A DNA stretch of 20,662 nt, taken from an uncultured Lachnospiraceae bacterium. Lineage in GTDB: Bacteria > Bacillota > Clostridia > Lachnospirales > Lachnospiraceae. The position numbers were made by a program, and so were the translations under genes. Where the stretch lies: NCBI GenBank assembly GCA_900544685.1, contig UQWA01000040.1:1-20662 (forward strand), given 5' to 3'. Shown piece by piece: positions 7,161 to 15,276 of the stretch; position 1 is the first letter of the stretch, and every line of letters starts with the position of its first letter. The notes beneath the pieces are model-generated. The model ran no database searches and had not been told where the DNA came from. It saw nothing but the letters and a program-made list of their open reading frames with translations.

Positions 7161-7898
7161 ATGAAAAAGTCAGATATGCAGATATTACAGAATGACCGGC
7201 CGGATCGGGGAGAACTGAAGATTAATGTGGAATCGGCACTTCGTACCGTTCCTGTTGAAAATGCAACAGTGGATATTTCTTATACCGGGGAGCCGGATCA
7301 GATTCTGGAAGAGGTGCGCACGGATCAAAATGGCAATACGGGTACGCTGGAATTGAAGGCTCCGCCACTGGAATACAGTATGCAACCGGGAGAAACTCAG
7401 CCTTATTCAGAATATACGATAAAAGTATCGGCAGAAGGATATGAACCGGTGACGATCAGCGGCTCAGAGGTAATGTCAGGGGAACTGTCATTGCAGAATA
7501 TCCGGCTGCGTCCGCTGGAGCAGAGACGACCGCCGGAAGTCACTGCCATACCGCCGCATACGCTGTATGGAAATTATCCGCCGAAAATAGCAGAAGCTGA
7601 GATTAAACCGGTGAATCAGTCAGGAGAAATTGTATTGCGTCGTGTGGTTATTCCGGAATACGTAGTAGTGCATGATGGAAGTCCAAGAGATACCACGGCA
7701 GGAGATTATTATGTTCGGTATAAGGATTACATTAAAAATGTGGCATCCAGTGAGATTTATCCGACCTGGCCGAAAGAGACGATCATAGCCAATGTACTGG
7801 CGATAATGTCTTTTACACTGAATCGCGTTTACACAGAATGGTACCGGAATCATCAGTCATTTAGGGGTGAACTTTGCGATGCAGAATACGGAGTATGA
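7161..7898 (+). CDS. sleC: Spore cortex-lytic enzyme SleC-like, 5' part, interrupted by element
   Basis: Residues 1-228 belong to the host gene. The N-terminal part (about 15-120) is a pro-region with carboxypeptidase-regulatory-like repeats. From about 165 a SpoIID/LytB-like lytic domain begins, with VASSEIYPTWP including the probable catalytic Glu198. The frame crosses the element border at 7844 and adds 17 codons (R229 to V245), of which R and N happen to match the host sequence, before TGA at 7896-7898. The rest of the domain is found 7.4 kb away at 15300. SleC-type enzymes degrade cortex peptidoglycan during germination of clostridial spores. The truncated 245-residue product should be inactive because the lytic domain is cut in half. 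GAGG lies five bases before the ATG, and a sigma-K-like promoter is upstream. The identification as SleC rests on domain order and remembered family sequence; a SpoIID-domain peptidoglycan-binding protein is the safe minimum. Confidence 0.75.
   Translation: MKKSDMQILQNDRPDRGELKINVESALRTVPVENATVDISYTGEPDQILEEVRTDQNGNTGTLELKAPPLEYSMQPGETQPYSEYTIKVSAEGYEPVTISGSEVMSGELSLQNIRLRPLEQRRPPEVTAIPPHTLYGNYPPKIAEAEIKPVNQSGEIVLRRVVIPEYVVVHDGSPRDTTAGDYYVRYKDYIKNVASSEIYPTWPKETIIANVLAIMSFTLNRVYTEWYRNHQSFRGELCDAEYGV
7822..7861. other. Left attachment junction (attL) of the integrated element
   Basis: Host sleC sequence runs to about 7844 and element sequence begins after it. The tetramer GTAC (7841-7844) recurs at the right junction (15296-15299) and is the only contiguous identity exactly at the break. 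The element side carries TCA-N3-GTCATT (7850-7852 and 7856-7861), the mirror of the arm at the right end. Codon 228 (TAC, 7842-7844) lies in the crossover. Confidence 0.75.
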
Positions 7899-8046
7899 GC
7901 AGATAGAAGTTAGCATCACATCCGGAATAAAGTTGTGTTTTGAATTCCCAAAGAGCACAGAGGATGGTGAGAAAATACGGAAAGAGGTAAGAGATATTTT
8001 ATCTGGAGAATTGCGTGATACGATAAGGAAAATACAGACTAAATAA
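7879..8046 (+). CDS. 55-residue protein of unknown function at the element's left end
   Basis: A short ORF starts with ATG at 7879, overlaps the end of the interrupted sleC frame in a different frame, and stops 17 bases before the recombinase start. AGGGGTG (7863-7869) lies nine bases upstream. The product begins MQNTEYEQIEVSITSGIKLC and ends in a charged helix-like segment (EKIRKEVRDILSGELRDTI). No family is recognised. A small gene directly before a large serine recombinase could encode a recombination directionality factor or a regulator, but nothing in the sequence proves this. Its ribosome site and tight spacing make it more credible than a random ORF. Confidence 0.55.
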   Translation: MQNTEYEQIEVSITSGIKLCFEFPKSTEDGEKIRKEVRDILSGELRDTIRKIQTK

Positions 8047-8063
8047 ATGGAAAGAGGAGTATC

Positions 8064-9707
8064 ATGCCATTGAAAAAGGTCAGAATGCTTTTGCGTGTAA
8101 GTTCCAATCAGCAGTTAGAGGCAGATGGAGATTTGAGTGTACAAAGGCGAATCGTAAAAGAATACATACAGAATCAGGAAGACTGGATGCTGGATGAAAA
8201 AGAATATTTCGAAGGAAGTAACAGTGGATACAGCAATGCTGTTTCAGACAGAGATGTATTGCAGGAAGCTTTGAGAGATGCAGAATCCGGACAATACGAT
8301 ATTCTGGTGGCATATAAGGATGATCGAATCGGAAGAAGAATGTGGGAGATCGGGTCTTATGTAATGGCTTTAAAAGGCTATGGAGTAGATATTTATACAG
8401 CAGTGGACGGAGGCATTTCACCGGAATCGGATGATATTATGGGACAGATGATGCTGGCTCTACGTTATGGAAATGCACAGAAAAGTAGTTCCGATACCGG
8501 AAAAAGAGTAAAAGATACGGCACAGAAACTTGTCCAGAGCGGCAAATTTATGGGAGGCAAAGCGCCATATGGATATATCTTGGAAATATCGGGAGAAATC
8601 AGTAAGCATGGCAGAGTTTTACATCATCTGGTTATTGTAGAAGAAGAAGCAGAAATTGTCCGGTATATTTACGAACTGGCAGCGAACAAAGAATTTGGAT
8701 CCCAAAAAATTGCGCAGATTTTAAATGCAGATATAAAGTACCAAAACAAAATGAAAGGAGAAAAATGGAAAACAGGAACGATCACATCAATCCTGACGAA
8801 TCCGGTATATGCAGGATATACGGCATACAAACGGAGAGAAAAACTGAATGGACGATACAGAAGGTTGGACAGAGCAGAATGGATTCTGGCCGAAAAACCA
8901 AATCAGGAAATTATAATAGTAGATCAGGAATTATGGACGCGTGTGCAGGAACAACGCGAAAAAAGAAGGATAAAGTATCAAAAGCGTGAAGAAAATAAAG
9001 ATGCCAAGATAATAACCAGAAATGACGGAATGCTTGCTCTGATAGATGTCCTGTATTGTGGATATTGTGGAGAAAAGATGACAAATGGGACGAAATATAA
9101 TTACTGGACAATGAAAGAAACCGGAGAGCGGAGAGCCAGCAGAGTACCAGCGTATAAGTGTCAGGGAATCTGTCAGGGAATTCCACATGAGAAACAGAGC
9201 AAATTACAGGCAAACAAAATAGAGCCAATTGTATTTGAAGCTATTGCTGGGTATATAGGAAAACTCCAGGAGCAGGAAGATGCTTTTGTACAGATTAGAG
9301 ATAGTCAGAATCAGGAGAGGAAAAGGAAGAGGGAAGAACTGAACAGAGAGAAAAAGGCAATGGAAGAACTGGAACGGAAGATTGCGATAATGGAAGAAAA
9401 GATTCCGAATGCTATAACTGGTGAATATCCTTTGAGTCTTGGTGAACTGATGAATCTGATAAAAAAGGAAAAGGAGAAGGGAGAGCAGCAGAGACGTGAG
9501 ATTCAGAAGAAAGAAAAAGAGTTGGAGGATATGATAGTATCTATGCAGGGATTGGAAGAATTGAGACAGAAGATTCCGACATGGCAGGAGATATTCTTAC
9601 ATGCAAAAACACCTGTAAAACGAGTACTGGTGAATAAGTTGATTGAACGCATAGACGTAAAAGATACAGAAATACATATTCGGTTTAAAATTCATCCAGG
9701 TGAATAA
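8064..9707 (+). CDS. Large serine recombinase (site-specific integrase/excisionase)
   Basis: The 547-residue protein has the three parts of large serine integrases. The N-terminal resolvase catalytic domain (about 1-150) carries the nucleophile Ser13 in LLRVSSNQQ and the DDRIGRR motif (Arg88). The recombinase domain (about 165-300) includes GGKAPYGY and TSILTNPVYAGYTAYKRR. The zinc ribbon has C332-xx-C335 and C366-xxx-C370, and a charged coiled coil (about 405-505) is interrupted near 445, the region that controls synapsis and directionality. It cuts and rejoins DNA at short att sites with a 2-bp core. AGAGGAG lies five bases upstream. It sits near the left end of its element and reads in the sleC direction. 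No promoter is evident between the left junction and its start, so it may depend on transcription through the sleC 5' half. Confidence 0.93.
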   Translation: MPLKKVRMLLRVSSNQQLEADGDLSVQRRIVKEYIQNQEDWMLDEKEYFEGSNSGYSNAVSDRDVLQEALRDAESGQYDILVAYKDDRIGRRMWEIGSYVMALKGYGVDIYTAVDGGISPESDDIMGQMMLALRYGNAQKSSSDTGKRVKDTAQKLVQSGKFMGGKAPYGYILEISGEISKHGRVLHHLVIVEEEAEIVRYIYELAANKEFGSQKIAQILNADIKYQNKMKGEKWKTGTITSILTNPVYAGYTAYKRREKLNGRYRRLDRAEWILAEKPNQEIIIVDQELWTRVQEQREKRRIKYQKREENKDAKIITRNDGMLALIDVLYCGYCGEKMTNGTKYNYWTMKETGERRASRVPAYKCQGICQGIPHEKQSKLQANKIEPIVFEAIAGYIGKLQEQEDAFVQIRDSQNQERKRKREELNREKKAMEELERKIAIMEEKIPNAITGEYPLSLGELMNLIKKEKEKGEQQRREIQKKEKELEDMIVSMQGLEELRQKIPTWQEIFLHAKTPVKRVLVNKLIERIDVKDTEIHIRFKIHPGE

Positions 9708-9721
9708 ATATAAAAAAGGAC

Positions 9722-9750
9722 TTGTCAACCAAACTGATAGCTCGTACAAT
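9722..9750 (+). promoter_or_regulatory. Promoter of the sugar transporter-GH2 operon
   Basis: TTGTCA (9722-9727) and TACAAT (9745-9750) are separated by exactly 17 bp, and each matches the housekeeping consensus at five of six positions. Transcription would start near 9757, about 50 bases before the binding-protein gene. No terminator separates it from the recombinase gene, and no clear operator is visible, so the operon may be constitutive or controlled by a chromosomal regulator. Confidence 0.65.
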
Positions 9751-9807
9751 AAGAATATGGCAACTTTACAATACTAAAGCGAAATGACATAAGAGGAGAA
9801 GGAAATA

Positions 9808-11088
9808 ATGAAGAAAAAATGGATGGCAGCAACGCTGGCAACAGCAATGATCATGAGCTGCACCGGTGGAGTGATGACAGCATATGCAGATGACAGTAGT
9901 AGTGATGATGAGACAGTACTGACCCTTTGGTACTGGAAGAACAGCATTCAGGAAGATTTATTGGAACAGGTTTCTGAAGAATTTCCTGGAGTTAAGATTG
10001 ATGCACAGCTGTATTCCGCAGATGATATCGAAGAGAAGATCAATACTACGATTGCCAGTGGTGGTGAACTGCCGGATCTTCTGGCCATGGATGACTGGAT
10101 TGCGAATCTGCTCCAGTATCCGGATGAATTTGTAAATCTGTATGATGCTCCTTGTAATGCAGCAGATATTGAAGATCAGTATGTAGAATGGAAATGGAAA
10201 AAGGCAGAGACACCAGATGGCAAGCTGATTGCGCTTCCAATGGATATCGGACCAACCTGTATGTTCTATAATGCAGCTTTATTTGAAGCAGCAGGACTTC
10301 CGACTGATCCGGATGAAGTGGCAGCCATGATGGGAACCTGGGAAGATGCTTATGCAGCAGCAGAAAAGCTTCAGGCAGCTACGCCGGAGGTAAAGATGTT
10401 TGACTTCCTTGGACATATTTTTGTGGCAACACTTGGTCAGCAGACCACCCATCTGATTGATAAAGACGGTAACTTTGTTGCGGATCAGGATAATATCAAA
10501 GATGCGTTCATGACAGCAGCAGATGCAAAACCATATGTATATGGTGGCGACAGTGAATGGTCACCGGAATGGGCTGCAGCTATGAATAATGGTGATATTG
10601 CAGCGTTCGTTGGTGCTGTATGGATGAAGCCAGAGATCGAAAATGCTGCGCCGGATACAGCGGGAGACTGGAGAGTTACTTCCGCACCAGGCGGCCCTGG
10701 AAATGTAGGCGGTTCCGCAATCGGTATCACAAAGAACTGTGAAGATGTAGAGACTGCATATAAAGTCATCACATGGTTAACCAATAAGCAGAATCAGCTG
10801 AGTTCACTGGAAAAACTGGGACTGTTCCCATCACTGATTTCAGCGCTGGATGATGACAGTCTCATGTACGAGGAACCTTTCTTCGGTGATGAAGTTGTAA
10901 ACAAATACTTTGTAGAAGCTGCAAAGAACATCAATGACCTTTACTACCCGCCAAACTACAGCTCATATCAGGATGTATTTGAACAGCAGCTGCTTCTGGT
11001 ACAGGATCAGGACAAAGATCCGGAACAGGCTTATCAGGATGCAGTAGATGAAGCAAGAGATATGTACGATATGGAGAATCTTTTCTAG
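9808..11088 (+). CDS. Extracellular sugar-binding protein of an ABC importer (SBP family 1)
   Basis: This captures an oligosaccharide outside the membrane and hands it to the two downstream permeases. The 426-residue protein starts with a signal sequence (KKKWMAATLATAMIMSC). Cleavage could be by signal peptidase II at Cys18 (I15-M-S-C, a marginal lipobox) or by signal peptidase I after A-Y-A27. An acidic Ser/Asp-rich linker follows. The body has the family 1 pattern: LTLWYWKN near the N-terminus, the hinge-region ALPMDIGPTCMFYNAALFEAAGLP, and the late AYKVITWLTNKQNQ. AGAGGAGAAGGAA precedes the ATG. It is followed by a long intergenic hairpin before the permease genes, a common device for making more binding protein than permease. 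The ligand is unknown; the linked GH2 enzyme suggests a beta-linked oligosaccharide. Confidence 0.9.
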   Translation: MKKKWMAATLATAMIMSCTGGVMTAYADDSSSDDETVLTLWYWKNSIQEDLLEQVSEEFPGVKIDAQLYSADDIEEKINTTIASGGELPDLLAMDDWIANLLQYPDEFVNLYDAPCNAADIEDQYVEWKWKKAETPDGKLIALPMDIGPTCMFYNAALFEAAGLPTDPDEVAAMMGTWEDAYAAAEKLQAATPEVKMFDFLGHIFVATLGQQTTHLIDKDGNFVADQDNIKDAFMTAADAKPYVYGGDSEWSPEWAAAMNNGDIAAFVGAVWMKPEIENAAPDTAGDWRVTSAPGGPGNVGGSAIGITKNCEDVETAYKVITWLTNKQNQLSSLEKLGLFPSLISALDDDSLMYEEPFFGDEVVNKYFVEAAKNINDLYYPPNYSSYQDVFEQQLLLVQDQDKDPEQAYQDAVDEARDMYDMENLF

Positions 11089-11113
11089 AAAAGTATGAAT
11101 TCTGAATAAAAGG

Positions 11114-11171
11114 GAGCTGCTGTACATTATCTTCGAAAGTAGGTTTCGAATGATAATTTTTACGGCAGCTT
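11114..11171 (+). terminator. Intergenic hairpin between binding protein and permease genes (partial terminator / mRNA stabiliser)
   Basis: An outer stem of GAGCTGCTGTA (11114-11124) with TACGGCAGCTT (11161-11171), including G-U pairs, encloses ATTATC (11126-11131)/GATAAT (11152-11157) and TTCGAAA (11132-11138)/TTTCGAA (11144-11150) with a five-base loop. The following TTCTCTTT is a poor U tract, so most transcripts may read through. Such a hairpin can protect the upstream binding-protein message from 3' decay. Confidence 0.65.
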
Positions 11172-11214
11172 TCTCTTTGGAAAATGTATTTTCAGATGGA
11201 CAGTGGAGATAAGA

Positions 11215-12126
11215 ATGAAAACAAAGACGAACAAAGTGAAACGGCACCTTAGCAGGGAGATTTACAAAAACAGAATGATTTATCTGCTGATCAGTCCTTT
11301 CTTTATTATTTATGGAATTTTTGGATTATTCCCAATTCTTTATTCTTTTTTCCTTTCCTTCCATAAATGGAATGGTACCGGAGAAATGAAGTATGTGGGA
11401 ATAGCATATTACCAGTATTTGCTTAAGGATAGCACATTTTTATTATCAATTAAAAACACGCTGATTATCTGGTGTCTTTCTACGATACCGATGGTAATCC
11501 TTGCAATTATCATTGCATTTATATTGAACAGCAATTTTCTGAAAGGAAAAACGCTGTTCCAGACGATTTATTATCTGCCTAATATTACATCCACAGTAGC
11601 GATTGCCATTGTATTTGCAAATATTTTCGGTAACAAATACGGTATTTTGAATTTTGTGATTAGTAAGCTTGGATTTGATCCGATTCAGTGGATGTCGGTC
11701 AATCTTGGTGTGCAGTTTGCTATTGCCATGATCGTAATCTGGCGCTGGACCGGATATAATGCAATAATTCTCATTGCTGGACTTCAGAAAATTCCGACCA
11801 CACTCTATGAAGCTGCAAGTCTGGACGGGGCAAGCACATTCCATATTTTCAAACATATTACGCTTCCACTGTTAAATCCGGTCATTCAGTTTGTCATTAT
11901 CACGTCCACCATTGGTGGCTGGCAGTTGTTTGCAGAAGCACAGATGATGGCAGGAGATGCAGGAGGTATCGGAAAAAGCGGCTTGACAGTAGTGCTATAT
12001 CTGTATAATCAGGCATTTAAGAACAGACAGTTTGGTTATGGCTCTGCAATATCCTGGGCACTGGTTATCATTATCGGAGCTTTCTCCATCCTGAACTGGG
12101 CGTTGACCAGAAGGGAGGTAGACTAA
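11215..12126 (+). CDS. ABC sugar transporter permease (MalF-type)
   Basis: A 303-residue membrane protein with about six hydrophobic helices, the first at MIYLLISPFFIIYGIFGLFP. It has the EAA loop that contacts the ATPase, YEAASLDGASTFHIFKHITL, followed by LPLLNPV. This is the pattern of CUT1 permease component 1, which forms a heterodimer with the next gene product. The start at 11215 is chosen because GTGGAGA lies six bases upstream; the frame is open to a GTG at 11203 with no good ribosome site. It ends two bases before the second permease, indicating translational coupling. No ATPase gene is nearby; in Firmicutes CUT1 importers commonly share one MsmX-type ATPase encoded elsewhere. Confidence 0.92.
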   Translation: MKTKTNKVKRHLSREIYKNRMIYLLISPFFIIYGIFGLFPILYSFFLSFHKWNGTGEMKYVGIAYYQYLLKDSTFLLSIKNTLIIWCLSTIPMVILAIIIAFILNSNFLKGKTLFQTIYYLPNITSTVAIAIVFANIFGNKYGILNFVISKLGFDPIQWMSVNLGVQFAIAMIVIWRWTGYNAIILIAGLQKIPTTLYEAASLDGASTFHIFKHITLPLLNPVIQFVIITSTIGGWQLFAEAQMMAGDAGGIGKSGLTVVLYLYNQAFKNRQFGYGSAISWALVIIIGAFSILNWALTRREVD

Positions 12127-12128
12127 TC

Positions 12129-12977
12129 ATGCAGACATCCGGATTAAAGACAAAAATAAAACCGTCTCTGGTGATTATGTATATGTTACTTATTTTTGGA
12201 GCATTTTTATCACTGTTCCCATTTTACTGGCTGGTCGTAATGGCAACAAATTCATCCAGTGCATTTATGAAATATCCGCCGGTGCTTGTGTTTGGCGGAC
12301 AGTTTATGAATAATGTACATAATCTGTTCTCCAACATTAAGTTTGGGCTGGCAATGAAAAATACGATCATTGTGTCATTAGTGAAAACGGTTGGTGGCGT
12401 ATTTTTCTGTTCCATGGCGTCATTTTATTTTGCCAAATTTGAATTTCCGGGGAGAAAATTTCTATTTGGTCTGTGTATGTTCACTATGATGATCCCACCA
12501 CAGCTGAATATGATTCCACAGCTGGTAATTATGAACAAAATCGGCTGGCTGTCTACGCTTAAGGCCCTGATCATTCCTGGACTGATTCCGGCATTTGGTA
12601 TTTACTGGATGAATCAGTATTGCTGTGGAGCAATTCATGACGATCTGCTTAATTCTGCGCGGATTGACGGATGCAGTACATTTGGTCTGTACCGTCATGT
12701 GGGATTTCCGATTATCATGCCGGGAAGCGCGTTTTTATTTATTTATATTTTCATGGACAGCTGGAATGACTATCTGTGGCCGTTGATTGTAACCAGCAAC
12801 GCTAGTAAAAATACGCTTCAGGTAGCGCTGGCGCAGTTACAGGGGGCTTATAACAGTACAGATTATGGTATGGTCATGTGCGGAGTTATGCTGGCTACCT
12901 TACCATTGTTTATCATTTTCCTGCTTTGCAGCAAACAATTTACCGCTGATATTGCAGCAGGATCTATCAAAGACTGA
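12129..12977 (+). CDS. ABC sugar transporter permease (MalG-type)
   Basis: A 282-residue membrane protein with six predicted helices. It starts with the typical MalG-like N-terminus (VIMYMLLIFGAFLSLFPFYW) and contains the EAA loop NSARIDGCSTFGLYRHVGFP. The segment FIYIFMDSWNDYLWPLIV and the closing QFTADIAAGSIKD are also standard for CUT1 component 2. GGGAGGT lies within the last codons of the previous permease. Together with the binding protein and the first permease it forms an importer that lacks its own ATPase. It is followed 21 bases later by the GH2 gene. Confidence 0.92.
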   Translation: MQTSGLKTKIKPSLVIMYMLLIFGAFLSLFPFYWLVVMATNSSSAFMKYPPVLVFGGQFMNNVHNLFSNIKFGLAMKNTIIVSLVKTVGGVFFCSMASFYFAKFEFPGRKFLFGLCMFTMMIPPQLNMIPQLVIMNKIGWLSTLKALIIPGLIPAFGIYWMNQYCCGAIHDDLLNSARIDGCSTFGLYRHVGFPIIMPGSAFLFIYIFMDSWNDYLWPLIVTSNASKNTLQVALAQLQGAYNSTDYGMVMCGVMLATLPLFIIFLLCSKQFTADIAAGSIKD

Positions 12978-12998
12978 TCGTAGAAAGGAAAACGACCG

Positions 12999-15242
12999 AT
13001 GTATCGTGGAGAATTATTGAATTTAAACTGGAAATTTCGCCAGGGATTTGATCCTGACTGTGTGAATACACCGCAGGAAGAGGGATATGAAAAAGTACAT
13101 ATTCCACATACGGTGCAGGAGATTCCATATGACTGCTTTGACCAGTATATGACCTGTATGGTATCCACTTATGTGAAATATTTTGAACTGACAACAGAAC
13201 AGATCGAGGGGAAACGCATCCTGTTGTCTTTTGAAGGAGTATCTGCTTATTATGATCTGTACCTGAATGGAAAACTTGCAGGTAATCATAAAGGAGCATA
13301 TTCTATGGCATTGTTTGATGTGACGGATTATGTAAAAGCCGGAGAAAACCGTATGGTTCTGATGGTAGATTCAAATGAGAGAGAAGATATTCCGCCAAAT
13401 GGATCTACCGTGGACTATCTGATTTATGGTGGAATTTACCGGGATGTGCGACTGTTTATTCAGGAAGATATTTATATCAGACAGGAACTGGTCCGATATG
13501 AAATGAACGATGAGGAAGATACGGTAACACTGGCACCGGAACTTCTCGTAACCAATCACGGAGAAGAAAAAGTAATGTCAGTAAAGACCAGTGTTTATGA
13601 AGATGAGAGTACACAGGTATTCTGGCAGGATGAGCAGAAAGTGACGGTACCGCAGGGAGCTGCCTCTGTGCATCTGGCGGAAAAGGCTCTTCCACAGGTA
13701 AAGAGATGGACATTGAATGATCCAAAGCTTTATCGGATTGAGACAGTTCTTTTCACAGAAGACGGAAAAGAAGTGGATCGATTTGAGACGCATACTGGTT
13801 TTCGCACAGTAAAAGTGACACCAGAGGGATTTTATCTGAATGGGGAAAAAGTAATTTTAAACGGTCTGAATCGTCATCAGTCTTTCCCATATGTGGGCTA
13901 TGCCCTCGGAAAGCGGGCTCAGGAAAAGGATGCAAAGCTGTTAAAGGAGTTTATGGGATTAAATATCGTTCGCTGTTCTCACTATATGCAGTCAGAATAT
14001 TTCCTGAACTGTTGCGATCGCATTGGGCTTATGGTTTTTGAAGAGATCCCGGGATGGGGATTTATTGGTGGAGAGGAATTTAAAACGGTTGTGTTCCAGG
14101 ATCTGGAAAACATGGTGCTGGGACATTATAATCATCCAGGTATTGTTATCTGGGGGACCAGACTAAACGAAACGACAGACTGTGATGAACTGTATGAGGA
14201 GACAAATCGCCGTTGTAAAGAAATGGATTCTTCCAGACCGACCACCGGTGTTCGCTGGGAAACAGGAAGTCATTTGATTGAAGATATTTACAGTTATAAT
14301 GATTATACAGAAGACGATAAGGGCGAATTCCAGATTCTGACCTCCCAGCAGGCTGCAGAACGTCCGGATTTTGTACCGTACCTGATAAGTGAACATACCG
14401 GAGCTATTCTTCCGACCAAACCAGGAGACAGTGAAGAACGGCGCGAACAGTTCGCTATTCGTCATGCAAGAGTGATGAGTAAAGTAAAAACGACCAGAGG
14501 ATATCTGGGGGCACTTGGATGGTGTATGTGTGATTACAACACACACAATGATCACAACTCCATGAATAAAGTCTGCTATCACGGGGTGCTGGATATGTTC
14601 CGTGTACCGAAATGGGCGGCCTATGCATATGCCAGCCAGAAATCACCAGAGCAGGAGATTATCTTAGAACCATGTTCGGCAGTCGGTCGTGGAGAACGTT
14701 GTGAGCCGGTACCATTTTATGTACTGACTAATTGTGATTATATTGAAGTGACATTTTCCAAAGATATCACCCGTGCTTATTATCCAAGTATGAAGTTCCC
14801 GGGTCTGGCTCATCCACCAATTGAAGTGACGGAAAATGGAGAATTCTGGCAGCATCGTTGGGAAGGAACAAAAATTGTTGGCTATATTGATGGAAAACCG
14901 GTGGCAGAAAGAATCTATTCCAATAATCCACGTCTTTCCAGATATCATGCGATTGCAGACGATCTGGAGCTGAATAATGACAGAGTAGATGAGACCAGAA
15001 TCGTCGTTTATGCAGAAGATGAAAATGGAAACCGTATGCATTGCCATCAGGGGGTATTGTCGATAATGACAGAAGGTGATCTGGAACTGATCGGACCGGA
15101 ACATATTCCATTTATGGGAGGAGCAGCAGCTTTCTGGGTTAAGACAAAAGCAACGGGAAAATCTGGAACAGGAACCGTTCATGTATGTGGACAGGCACCT
15201 TTGAGAAACTATAAAGAGAGTGTGAAGATTCAATTAGTTTAA
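12999..15242 (+). CDS. Cytoplasmic glycoside hydrolase family 2 (beta-galactosidase-like)
   Basis: The 747-residue protein has no signal peptide, so it should act on sugars imported by the linked transporter. The order is a jelly-roll sugar-binding domain (about 1-155), an Ig-like domain (about 160-270), the TIM barrel (about 275-570; GLNRHQSFPYVG, LNIVRCSHY), then a C-terminal beta domain (about 590-747). The probable acid/base is Glu391 in IWGTRLNE and the nucleophile Glu465 in YLISEHTG. Both contexts differ from common LacZ and glucuronidase motifs. The Asn-x-Lys motif that binds glucuronate is absent (CYHG replaces NKKG), so beta-glucuronidase is unlikely. The retaining beta-glycosidase chemistry is inferred from the family; the sugar is not known. 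It is the last cargo gene, ending 57 bases before the right junction, with no terminator. Confidence 0.88.
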   Translation: MYRGELLNLNWKFRQGFDPDCVNTPQEEGYEKVHIPHTVQEIPYDCFDQYMTCMVSTYVKYFELTTEQIEGKRILLSFEGVSAYYDLYLNGKLAGNHKGAYSMALFDVTDYVKAGENRMVLMVDSNEREDIPPNGSTVDYLIYGGIYRDVRLFIQEDIYIRQELVRYEMNDEEDTVTLAPELLVTNHGEEKVMSVKTSVYEDESTQVFWQDEQKVTVPQGAASVHLAEKALPQVKRWTLNDPKLYRIETVLFTEDGKEVDRFETHTGFRTVKVTPEGFYLNGEKVILNGLNRHQSFPYVGYALGKRAQEKDAKLLKEFMGLNIVRCSHYMQSEYFLNCCDRIGLMVFEEIPGWGFIGGEEFKTVVFQDLENMVLGHYNHPGIVIWGTRLNETTDCDELYEETNRRCKEMDSSRPTTGVRWETGSHLIEDIYSYNDYTEDDKGEFQILTSQQAAERPDFVPYLISEHTGAILPTKPGDSEERREQFAIRHARVMSKVKTTRGYLGALGWCMCDYNTHNDHNSMNKVCYHGVLDMFRVPKWAAYAYASQKSPEQEIILEPCSAVGRGERCEPVPFYVLTNCDYIEVTFSKDITRAYYPSMKFPGLAHPPIEVTENGEFWQHRWEGTKIVGYIDGKPVAERIYSNNPRLSRYHAIADDLELNNDRVDETRIVVYAEDENGNRMHCHQGVLSIMTEGDLELIGPEHIPFMGGAAAFWVKTKATGKSGTGTVHVCGQAPLRNYKESVKIQLV

Positions 15243-15276
15243 AACATTTATGATAAATACAGGAGAGATAACCACG

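Noticed and set aside
9771..9787. Possible CcpA cre site upstream of the sugar-binding protein gene
   Set aside because: Centred on AAGCGAAA, but about three consensus positions mismatch and the symmetry is poor; not better than chance.
12999..15242. Beta-glucuronidase assignment for the GH2 gene
   Set aside because: The Asn-x-Lys glucuronate motif is absent; only a general GH2 beta-glycosidase call is supported.
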